Source: Adiantum capillus-veneris (taxonomy: Eukaryota; Streptophyta; Polypodiopsida; Polypodiales; Pteridaceae). From it: a stretch of DNA of 64,000 nt. The translations under genes and the position numbers were made by a program. The stretch covers positions 98,863,463-98,927,462 of the forward strand of contig CM043945.1 of the NCBI GenBank assembly GCA_014529385.2, read 5' to 3'. Of the stretch, positions 42,932-52,379 are shown piece by piece; within the stretch, counting starts at the first letter, position 1, and every line of letters starts with the position of its first letter. Under the pieces are notes generated by a model that worked only from the letters and a program-made list of their open reading frames with translations, was not told where the DNA came from and did no database searches.

Positions 42932-45900
42932 ATGGCTGACAACAACAACACAGATGTGTTCAAGATGTTTGCTGCTGAGGACAGGTTGGATAGGGACAAC
43001 TACCCTATGTGGGCTTATATGATGCAACATGTTCTTGTGTCAAAAGGTGTCTGGAACATTGTGCAGGGCATTGATGTACGTCCTGGTTCTGAAGATGTAG
43101 GCGATGTTGAGGATGTTGCAGGTCTTGCTGCAAGGATTGCAGCTGTTAGAGTTGTTTTGCCTACGGCAGAACAAGCTCGTTGGGATGTTAAGGATGCGCA
43201 GGCTCATGCATTGATTGCGTTGTCTGTGAAGCGCACCATTATTCCTCACATCCGTTCAGCAAAATCTGCAAAACAGGCTTGGGATATTCTAGCAGGTCTT
43301 TATGCAAGCCGCAATGAGGCTAAAATTGCTTTGCTGCGTAAAGAGCTAGAGTCGAAGATTATGCATGAGGAAGATGATATGGACACTTTCCTTGCTAGTG
43401 TCAAGGATATCAATGAGCAACTCATTTCTGCAGGTGAAGTCATTTCGGACAGTTCCCTTGTGCAGACTGTTCTTGATGCCTTACCAGATTCCTACCAGAC
43501 TTTTGCTAGTACTTGGAGACTGATGACCCAAGGAAATCCTGAAGTTGTCAAGTTTGATGCATTATGCACATTGCTGTTGCAAGAGTCACTTTCTAGAAAA
43601 AACAGGACTAGGCAGCGTGCAGTTGAACAGGCTTTTATTGCTTCTCAAAGAAAGGGTGGTAACAGTAATGCAGCCACTTCTTATGGTTCTGCTGTGAGTG
43701 GCAAAAATTATGTTCCTAATGCTTCTGGTGGCAGCACTTCGTCTGGCAATTCTGGTGATAAGGGCAAAAAGAAGATGCGTTGCCATTATTGTAAAGCCAA
43801 TGATCACTTGATCAAGTCGTGTCCTAAGTTGAAGGCCAAAGAGGCTAAGAAGAAAGAGGGTGGTTCCACTGCAAATGCTGGTTCCACTACAAATGCAGCC
43901 ATTGTTGAGTCTTCTGTGAAAGGAGATTGTGATGCTGATGTTGATGCAGAATGGGCTTTTAGCGCAGAGTGCACTTACAATCCTGCTGTCCATGATGCAT
44001 GCTTGTCAGTTGCTGCAGATTCACATGTGTGGTATTTCGACAGTGGTGCTACAAAGCACATTACCTCACATCGTGAATTGTTTACCTCTCTCGATTCTGT
44101 CCCTCATGGGAATTCAGTCACTTGTGCCAACAACGCCTCTTATCCAGTTCAGGGACTTGGAAAGATAGTGCTCACTGCTGCTAATGGCAGTTCCTTCACA
44201 CTTGTTGATGCACTTTATGTACCTGGGATCAAGAAGAATCTCTTGTCTGTATCCGCACTTGCTAGACTTGGACTTGTAGTCAAATTTGTGGATGACAGAT
44301 GTACAGTTCATGATCTCAGTTTTGGTGATGAAATTGTTGCATCTGGGCTTTTGTGCCGTGGGCTGTATAAGCTCACTTTGTATGACAAGTGTGGACAAAA
44401 TTTTGCAAATGCTGTTGCAGATTCAAGGGCTATTTCAGATGCAAAACTTTGGCATGCACGTTTTGGTCATCTGAATTTTGCCAGTTTGCTGCGTTTGCAG
44501 AAATCTGATATGGTTGCTTCTTTGCCGCCTCTTGAAGCACCTGTCAAACATGTTTGTGAAGGCTGTATTCTGGGTAAAATGCTGCGTTCTAAGTTTCCAA
44601 AGGATGGTTCAGTTTGGGCCACATGCAGGTTGCAGCTTGTGCATAGTGATGTTTGTGGGCCCATGCAAACTCCGTCCTTGGGCAATTACCTGTACTTCGT
44701 GACTTTCATTGATGATTACTCTAGGCATGCATGGGTATTTCCTCTTAAAGTGAAGTCCGAAGTTTTTATGTGCTTCAAACAATTTTTGGCTATGGCTGAA
44801 AATGTCTCAAAATGTACTATGGGCACCCTCCGTTCCGATCGAGGGGGGGAGTATATGTCTCATGAATTTAATGCATTTTTGGCTAGTCGTGAGATAAAAC
44901 ACCAATGTACAGTGCCTTATACACCTCAGCAAAATGGTGTTGCTGAGAGGAAAAACAGGTCACTAACGGAAATGGCACAATGTATGGTCAAAAGTCAAGC
45001 TTTGCCGCATTCTTTTTGGCTTGAGGCCATCATGTGTGCCACTTATGTACTTAACAGGTGTCCTACGAAAGCTTTGCAGTCTATTACTCCATATGAAGCA
45101 TGGCATGATAGAAAGCCTTCTATTGAGCACATGCGTGTTTTTGGTTGTTTGGCATATGCTTTGGTGCCACAAGTGCAGCGCAGAAAATTGGATGATAAGG
45201 CTGTCAAATGTATTTTTGTTGGTTATAGTGCTGAAAGCAAAGGTTACAGGTTGTATCATCCGCAAACAAAACGTATTCTGGTTTCACGGGATGTAGTGTT
45301 TGTGGAAGATTCTGTTCAGCCCTTGCTGTCATGTACTAGAGACAGTAATGTAAGCTCACAGGACATTTATGACACTTTGTTGCCTCTTTTCAATGGTGGA
45401 AATACGAATGTAAGTTCCAATGAGGCAAATGTACAGCCTATGGGGGTTTCTGAAAATGTTTTAGAACAGCCTATTACTGATGTAGATGTACATGATGTAC
45501 TTGATGAGGAAAGGGCTAAAAATGAGCAGGCTAGAGGTATGCCAAAATGGCTGGTGCACACTTTTCGTGATAGTAAATTGGATGCACCTTTATCTAGTCG
45601 TACTCGTTCAGGCTCTCGCCATGCATCTTATGCATCAGATTGTTATGCTTTAGCTATGTCTAGTTTACATGGTGTTGAGGAGCCTCTGTCTTTTGATGAA
45701 GCACAGAATTCAGAAAATTGGATGACTGCCATGAAATCAGAATATGATGCACTTATAGAGAATGACACATGGACTTTATGTGATTTGCCTCCTGGCAAAA
45801 AGGCCATTGGTACGAAGTGGGTTTACAAGTTGAAACGCAAGCCGGATGGTGAGATCGATCGCCATAAGGCTCGACTTGTTGCAAAGGGTTATGCACAACA

Positions 45901-47218
45901 AAAAGGCATAGATTATGAAGAGACTTTTGCTCCCACTTGTCGTATGACTACTATGCGTTTTCTATGTGCATTGGCACCTCATTTTGGTTGAGATGTACAT
46001 CAATTAGACATTGTTACTGCTTTCTTGAATGGTGACATATTTGAGGAAGTTTATGTAACGCAGCCTCGCGGTTTTGTCATAAAAGGACAAGAGGACAAAG
46101 TGTGCAAATGTAAGAAGGCTTTGTATGGGTTGAAGCAATCTCCTCGTGCTTGGTATGAGAAAGCTGACACTCATTTGGTTAAACGAGGCTTTCGTAACAG
46201 TCCAACAGAAAGCACATTGTATGTAAAGCGTGAGGATGATGTATTTCTCATTGTGGTTCTTTATGTTGATGATTTGCTGATCACTGGACCAAATGAGAGA
46301 CATATTGCTGAATTTAAGGCTGATTTGAATGCTACTTTCAAGATGAAAGATTTGGGGCTGTTGCATCATTACTTGGGTATACAGTTTAAGCAGTGTGATG
46401 GTGGTATTGCCTTGTGTCAGAAAAGTTACATAGAGACATTGCTATGTAAGTTTGGACTTGAGGATTGCAAACCTATTGCCACTCCCATGGAAACAGGTTT
46501 GAAGTTGAGTCTACATGATGCTGGCGATCCTGCTGATGTCACTCTTTACCAAACTGCTGTTGGCTGCCTCATTTATGTATGCAACACGAGGCCAGATATT
46601 CAGTTTGCAGTCTCGCAGGTCAGCAGATTTATGCATAGCCCAGGGTCTAAGCATTGGCATGCTGTCAAGAGGATTTTCCGCTACCTTAGTGGCACTTTAC
46701 ATCTTGGCTTGTTTTATCCCAAGGGGGGATCATTGCCGCCAGACTTACATGCTTTTTCGGACTTAGATTGGGCTGGTTGTTTTGACACGCGAGTGTCCAC
46801 AAGTGGTTTTTGTTTCATGCTTGGCAGCTCATGTATATCATGGTTGAGCAAGAAGCAACCTACTGTGGCCACTTCGAGTTGTGAGGCCGAGTACAGGGCA
46901 GTCTTCACAGCTATGGTTGAGTGTGTATGGCTCAGACGCCTTATGGCTGATTTGGGTGTTGGACAGGACACTGCCAACACTATCTACATTGACAGTCAGA
47001 GCGCATTGGCAGTTGCGAGGAACCCAGTTTTTCATGCTCGCACAAAGCACATTGAGGTGCATTACCACTATGTCAGGGAGAGGCTCTCAGCAGGAGAGAT
47101 CAGCTTGGCTTATGTGCCAACACAGGACAACCTTGCAGATCTTTTCACAAAGGCATTTTCTCGTGAGAAGCTTGAAGCTTTCCGCAAAGCTTTGGGCTTA
47201 CTCCCCTTTGTGGACTGA
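42932..47218 (+). pseudogene. gag-pol: copia gag-pol polyprotein, one internal TGA
   Basis: The start was chosen at 42932 (MADNNNTDVFKMF) because gag begins here. Domains: gag (DRDNYPMWAYMM, UBN2-type), zinc knuckle CHYCKANDHLIKSC (residue about 284), protease FDSGATKHIT (Asp about 370), GAG-pre-integrase LWHARFGHLN with CEGC. The integrase has catalytic residues in LVHSDVCGP, LRSDRGGEY and NGVAERKNR. RT has WVYKLKRKPDG, VTAFLNGDIFEEVY, LYGLKQSPRAWY and active site LYVDDLLI; RNase H has SDLDWAGC, SCEAEYRA and YIDSQSALAVA. The one defect is TGA at 45989-45991, at a usually Trp position between HFG and DVHQLD; the frame is unchanged on both sides. Confidence 0.97.
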
Positions 47219-47283
47219 TCCTGTCCTCAGGGCATGGCATTTCCCTTTACTCATGTGCCAGCTCTCGTTCACCGCATCACTCC

Positions 47284-47293
47284 AGGGGGGATT
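47284..47293 (+). other. copia polypurine tract
   Basis: AGGGGGGATT directly before the 3' LTR; it would prime plus-strand synthesis. Confidence 0.9.
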
Positions 47294-47520
47294 TGTTACC
47301 ATATACATGTGGTAGTGATGTGTGTGAACACACTAGGACCGCCGGGGCATTTTTTCCCTCTTTAGGAGGTTTTTTCCCCCGTGCATTGCATATACGCCCA
47401 TCACTCTAGGGCTATCTATTTTTCCATAGCACACTAAGTAACACACTCTCTATTGTGTGCCTTGAGCTTCCTTCGTCTTCTCCAAGCTGTGTGTGTTTCT
47501 CTGCAACCCTAATTCCAACA
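47294..47520 (+). repeat. 3' LTR of the copia element
   Basis: 227 bp, two differences from the 5' LTR. Confidence 0.98.
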
Positions 47521-47525
47521 CCATG

Positions 47526-47990
47526 CAACCAATTCAATATATAAAAGATATTTTAACCCAATCAAGGATTATAGCTCTTATATTATGGAGTGAAAAGTGT
47601 AAATCAACTCAAATGCAAGACTTCAAGGATCTTTATATGCCCGGTACACTAATATAGGACATCCGACCCTTGACTATCGAATCGTCATTGACATATGCTC
47701 ACCTTCTAAAACCAATTACAACCCTCATTTGGACCAATGGCTTCTTCGCAATGAGCATGATTCTCCAAGTTTTCAGTTGTTTTGGTTTTGTAACTTTATG
47801 TCGGTAAAAAAATTAAAAAATTTTAGAAGTTGTTACCGAATTAAGAATCACGTTGGGCCCAAAAAAAGGACCTGTGACTCTGTAACCTTAGGTCAATTCA
47901 CAAGGAGATGACTATACCCGGCACTCGGATACACTCCCCAAGGATTTGCCTAGCTAAAAGACCGTGGTTAGAAAAATATTTACTATATAT
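47526..47990. other. hAT composite right arm, no gene
   Basis: A/T-rich subterminal DNA continuing from 42342. No convincing frame or motif. Confidence 0.4.
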
Positions 47991-47997
47991 AATTACT

Positions 47998-48056
47998 CCT
48001 GTCGGGATTTTCCATTTTCCCGGCGGGCCCGCAGGAAAAAATGGTAACCCCGGAGG
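47998..48056. repeat. subterminal fold-back, right end of the hAT composite
   Basis: Arms 47998-48020 and 48034-48056 are imperfect reverse complements (CCTGTCGGGATTTTCC... and ...GGTAACCCCGGAGG) around a GC-rich loop, mirroring 30532-30589. Confidence 0.7.
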
Positions 48057-48164
48057 GCTAACCGGCTCTATAGGTTTTTGCAGGTCAAAATCAAAGACAC
48101 GTTAACAATTAACGTGATCACGTGAATTTTTTGTGTAAATACTAAAGTTATTGACATAATCACT

Positions 48165-48193
48165 CGATTGTGATTACGTTAATGTAATCCCTG
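48165..48193. repeat. right terminal inverted repeat of the hAT composite
   Basis: Complement reads CAGGGATTACATTAACGTAA then TCACAAT. Matches the left end imperfectly. Confidence 0.7.
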
Positions 48194-48196
48194 ACA

Positions 48197-48811
48197 TTGA
48201 TCATTCATAACAAGTTTGCACTATATCACCCTCAAGCAAATGGTCAGGCCGAGTACACGAGCAAAATCCTTAGTTCAGTATTGACTAAGATTTTTAGTTC
48301 AGGCCGCACGGACTGTGAGATGAATCTTCACTCAGCCTTGTGGGTGTATATAGTTTCATTCAAGATAGCTCTAAATGCTACTCCTTTCAATTTAGTCTAT
48401 GGACTTGATGCCATACTGCCAATGGAATTTTTACTCCCAACCTTGAGAGTTTCGCATGATATTGAATGGACAGGCCATGAACTATCAGAATGATTAGAAG
48501 ACCTAGAAAAATTGGATGAGCAATGCTTGACAGCTATTGCTCACATCTATACGCAGAAACAAAAACAAAAACAATTCTTTGATTCCCAGCTATTGACAAA
48601 AATCCTTAAAGCTGGGGATCTTGTACTGGTTTATTCAATGAAACAACACATTCCAAAGTTTAAGAAGAAAGGAAACGGTCCATTTGTCATTGACAATGTG
48701 TCACCCAGTGGAGCAGTGAAGCTAGCCACATTGGATGGAGAGCCGATGGAGAATTGGATTAGTGGATGCCATTTACGAAAGTATAATATGCCACTAACCA
48801 ATGATCTTTAG
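48197..48811 (+). pseudogene. element X integrase C-terminal half
   Basis: Continues the core from 30399: HNKFALYHPQANGQAEYTSK contains the catalytic Glu region (HPQANGQAE). Then come LHSALWVYIVSFKIALNATP, FNLVYGLDAILPMEFLLPTL, a stop at 48491, and the C-terminal GPF region (PKFKKKGNGPFVIDNVSPSG, WISGCHLRKY). The stop after ELSE is in the same frame as the following segment. It inserts the cDNA in an active element. Confidence 0.88.
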
Positions 48812-48840
48812 AGAGAATCCATGCAGCTAAGGACCGCAAG

Positions 48841-49375
48841 TTGAAACGACAAAAAATCATTGATGAAGTTCAGGAGGAAGCTCGGATTAGAATTCTGAAA
48901 AGAAAAGCTGCAATGAAACCAGTACTAGTTGAGGTGCCAATGAATCAGCTATCAGTTCAAGCTCTCGACATATCACAGGCCCTAGTAGAAGATGAAGCTC
49001 AAACAGAGGACGAATGGTTAGACGGTCTAGATATGCGAATAAGAGTGGCGTTAGAGGATGGCATCGGAGTCAATGCATTAGTGGATAGGTGCTCGAATAA
49101 ATGCAGTCGGCTATTACACCTACAAAAAAGAAACACAGCCCTTGGAAAGTTGCAGAGCTACAGTTAAAGGCTGTCACAAAAGGCCAACTCCAACCTTGCG
49201 AAAAATAAATTTGAATATCACAATACATGGATTTCCATGTCCCCATACGTTTATCAGTCATCCAGATGAGCATATGAACGAACATATGATATTGGGAGTA
49301 CCATGGATGCGAACCTACAAAGTTGTTTAGGATTGGGACACGAAGGCATTGGAATTGACATTTTAAGGAGGACAG
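48841..49375 (+). pseudogene. element X second retropepsin-like domain, downstream of integrase
   Basis: Frame 48841-49167 ends with DGIGVNALVDRCSNKCSRLL, resembling the retropepsin entry (V.ALVDxGS) with RC for the expected T/S-G. After a shift, frame 49142-49330 carries LRKINLNITIHGFPCPHTF and MILGVPWMRTYKVV, then DWDTKALELTF, the C-terminal half of a plant RVP_2 domain (MILGxPWLxxY...DW). A protease-like fold after integrase is not the standard gypsy order. It could be a duplicated protease or the remains of another element fused here. Confidence 0.6.
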
Positions 49376-50122
49376 TTGAAAGTACCATTTGCATATAGAA
49401 AAGGGGAGCAGAAGGCCGGATTAGGTGTTTCTAGTTTCACTTTGGGAGCACAAAACACCGTGCTTCAATCAACCACAAGGAACAAAATATATCCTCAAGC
49501 TACAGGCATGCAAGGAACCAGGCAATATTGGGTACCAAAAGTTCAACTTTAGGCAACGTTAGGAAAATCCTAAGAAGACTTGGGTCCCCAAGAATGAAGC
49601 AAAAAGCCAAATCACACAACCATCAATGAAAGTGGCTTCCCAACCAGCAAGAAACAACAGCAAGCCACTAAGGACTAAATGGAAATGGATACCAAAAGTT
49701 CAACTTGCATCCACACCACAACAGAATTTAGCCTAGCCACACAAAAATCATTGAAGGAGTTGAAGAACAACTCAATCAACTATAAATGGGTACTGAAACT
49801 CCAACAACCATCAAAGGATCAAATAAAATCTCATCAGATCACAAAGACCAAAGACAGTATTTCTACGAAGCTAACCATCAAAGAGCGTGCTCAAATACTG
49901 CAAAACCTTCTATTCAAAAGAGAAATCAATCAAGAACCCTCACCATCAAACACCCTTGAGCAATCTGCTCAAGACCCTTCTTTTGCACAATATATTGTTT
50001 TGACATGCATTGCCATCAATTGCATGGTAGAGCCAATCAAGGCTATGCATAGTCACGACTTCTTAACCAATGCACCACATACCCCGGGCATATACACAGT
50101 CTTCCCGGTGGACTCCACTTAG
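49376..50122 (+). pseudogene. element X post-protease region with W-x-P-K repeats
   Basis: Four related short motifs: YWVPKVQL (about 49536), TWVPKNE (about 49579), KWIPKVQL (about 49683) and KWVLKLQ (about 49786), in frames broken by stops. Frame 49679-50122 (147 codons) is Gln/Ser/Thr-rich and contains one hydrophobic segment (AQYIVLTCIAINCMV). No known family. Confidence 0.45.
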
Positions 50123-50134
50123 GAGGGGGGGAAG
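50121..50134 (+). other. polypurine tract-like sequence
   Basis: AGGAGGGGGGGAAG lies directly at the end of the post-integrase frame. It could be the X PPT, but no LTR matching 4.1-5.37 kb was recognised after it, and X-like coding sequence continues to 55.3 kb. Confidence 0.45.
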
Positions 50135-51150
50135 CATTCTAAATGCGAACCAAAAGAGTACGAGGACTGTAAGAAAAGAACAATGTTTGGAAGTGTTTGA
50201 ATGTTAACGTATGATTTTTTTGCAAAATACCATTGAGAACGCCCTTATGATTGTAAGAATGGGGACATTGCAATATGATAACCCCTAGGAGTGTGTAAAT
50301 AATGTAAATATCAAAAAAATACCAAAAGAGACTGCTATTGTTGCTATTTTTGTGTGTTTTTCGGTCAAAAAAGTGATGAAAATGGAGAAATCCACAAAAA
50401 TATGGACAAGTTGAATATTTCATAATGTTTGGATATTTTTGGGATGGGCTTTCTATTTTGTAAGCTGATTTTGCAATTTTCTTTTAATTTACTCAATAAA
50501 AGGGTTAAAAATAATATATAAATGTCAAAAAAGCTCAGATCAGGAAATGGAAGATACCTTGATGATCAAGAAGCAAAGACGCACAGGCATGTCAAATATC
50601 AAAAAATACAGGAGATGATGACGGGAAGCCCAAATTAGGCATGCAACGCCTGATTTTGCAAAATCATTGCAAAGGGAGCAAATGGAATCCGAATCAAGAA
50701 ATTTTCGAAAGGAAAGTATACTTCACAATTTATTAGTACTAACTATGAGGTTTGAGAGAAATTGACTCGGGAAGTTCGGGTATGTATAGACCAACTAGGC
50801 CAAAAGCAGTATCATTTTCACTTGCCCACTTTGGACAGAGCTCAGAAGACTTTCTTGGCACACGTTTTTGACAGCTTCTAGCGACCTACACACTGCACAG
50901 TCTCACACGAGACATGAGGGGTAAGTTCCTAACATACTAATGAACATTTCTAATCATGCATTCGGGGTCTAAAGAGTCGAGAAAAACCCTAGGTTAGCAG
51001 AACCTTCCCGAGGCAAAGCGACGGAAAAATGATTGTAACGACCAGCTTGCTGCATCAAAGTGGACCAAAATTCAAGGGGACCTTACCGGAGGCCTATAGA
51101 AAAATCCCCTATGATCAAATGACTGTTTGATAGGGGTCAAGGAGGGTTTA
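50135..51150. other. non-coding A/T-rich DNA of element X
   Basis: No sustained frame. It resembles the 5' leader in composition and leads into the second palindrome array. Confidence 0.4.
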
Positions 51151-51151
51151 T

Positions 51152-52194
51152 AGATAATAATCTAGGTTTTGGCCCGGTGTCGGAATTGAGTTCTGACTTC
51201 ACAAGAAGCTTCCCCATAGATCACATAAACAATGTACTATGGTGGAAATCAACAAGCTTTTTGTTTGATGCCTATGGCAATCAAAAACGGCTCGGAGGAC
51301 TACAAAGCGTCATTTTTGGTATATGGCCACAAATGAGCTCAAAATTCAATAGAACTTGGACGGGGGGATAGGGACAGACTATGGGACCTACTAATGTCAA
51401 GAAATGAGAGGAAGAAGACCGTCACAAGTGTCGGGGACAAAACCGTCAATGTCAGACAACCAAGGGAAAGAGGGCTACTCAACAGCAGAAAGGAATACCA
51501 CCAAGACCCAAATATTGCTTTCTAGGGCCAGTAGACACATGTAGGTCAATAAAAAGGTTATTAGGTGAAAATTTGTAGGTCTAGATAATAATCACGATTA
51601 TTATCTCCCAGCCCAGATTTTGACCAAGTTCACATCTTTTTATCATGCATCACTTACACATGTTGTATAAAGCCACTATATCCATTTTAGATGAAAAAAT
51701 CTTTTTTTATCTACTCATGGGGCCAAAAAATGCAAACTTTTTGTCAAAAACCAAAATTTGGCCCAAGTGCACCTCCATTCTTTCAAAAAATGATACCTAT
51801 GCATTCAGAGCATGAGAACATGATGTACCAACACCCCATGCCCAAAAAATGCAAAAAAGTTGAAAAAATCCATCAGTAGATAATAATCGCGATTATTATC
51901 TTTCTAGCCAAAATGGACTCAACTTGCAAAATTTGGCATCCAGACAACTTTAGCATGTTATCACAAGGCCATACATCAAATTTGGTGCAAAATGGATATC
52001 CCAAAAACCATCACCATCACTTAGTCATTTTCAGAGCCTTCCAGCCGAAAAGTGATTGGAACTTGGCCAATTTGCATCCAAATTTCTTCAAAAGCCAAAT
52101 CCTACTTTTTTTCAACACCTTGAACCAATGTGCACAGCCAAATGCCAAAAAATTGCCAAATTGCCCAAAAAGATAATAATCGCGCTTATTATCC
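51152..52194. repeat. 295-bp tandem repeat array with 24-bp palindromes (3' array)
   Basis: The same palindrome as in the 5' array lies at 51583-51606 (1 mismatch), 51878-51901 (perfect) and 52171-52194 (2 mismatches). A left half-site lies at 51152. Spacings are 431, 295 and 293 bp. The inter-palindrome sequence shares features with the 5' units (AACTTTTT-type words) but is diverged. Confidence 0.88.
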
Positions 52195-52379
52195 TAGCTT
52201 GCAAAATTTTGCCAGATTGACTTTTTTTGGTTGCATGTGGTCTGTGTGGCTTCTAGTTGTAATAATTTGGTTTCAGAAGTTGAAAATTGGCTCATTAAAA
52301 GTCAAAAACAGCAATTATGTGGATCTTCTCTCTGAAGTGTACTAATGGACACCCTTGTGCATAAACACACCCAAGTTCA

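Larger units (their letters stand above)
42343..47520 (+). mobile_element. young Ty1/copia retrotransposon, nearly intact
   Basis: 5178 bp. The LTRs at 42343-42569 and 47294-47520 are both 227 bp, TG...CA, and differ at only two positions (CTCTC versus CCCCC region). The perfect 5-bp target duplication is CCATG (42338-42342 and 47521-47525). The PBS at 42572 matches initiator Met; the PPT AGGGGGG is at 47284-47290. One long gag-pol frame of about 1,428 codons has a single internal TGA. It is the youngest insertion in the window. Confidence 0.98.

Noticed and set aside
45989-45991. TGA in the copia polyprotein as recoding (readthrough or selenocysteine)
   Set aside because: It sits inside RT at a conserved Trp position, without a known recoding signal. 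A simple nonsense mutation explains it better.
50121-50134. Purine tract taken as proof that X ends at 50.1 kb
   Set aside because: No LTR related to the 4.1-5.37 kb end was recognised after it, and the palindrome repeat shared with the X leader follows. It is kept only as a PPT-like site.
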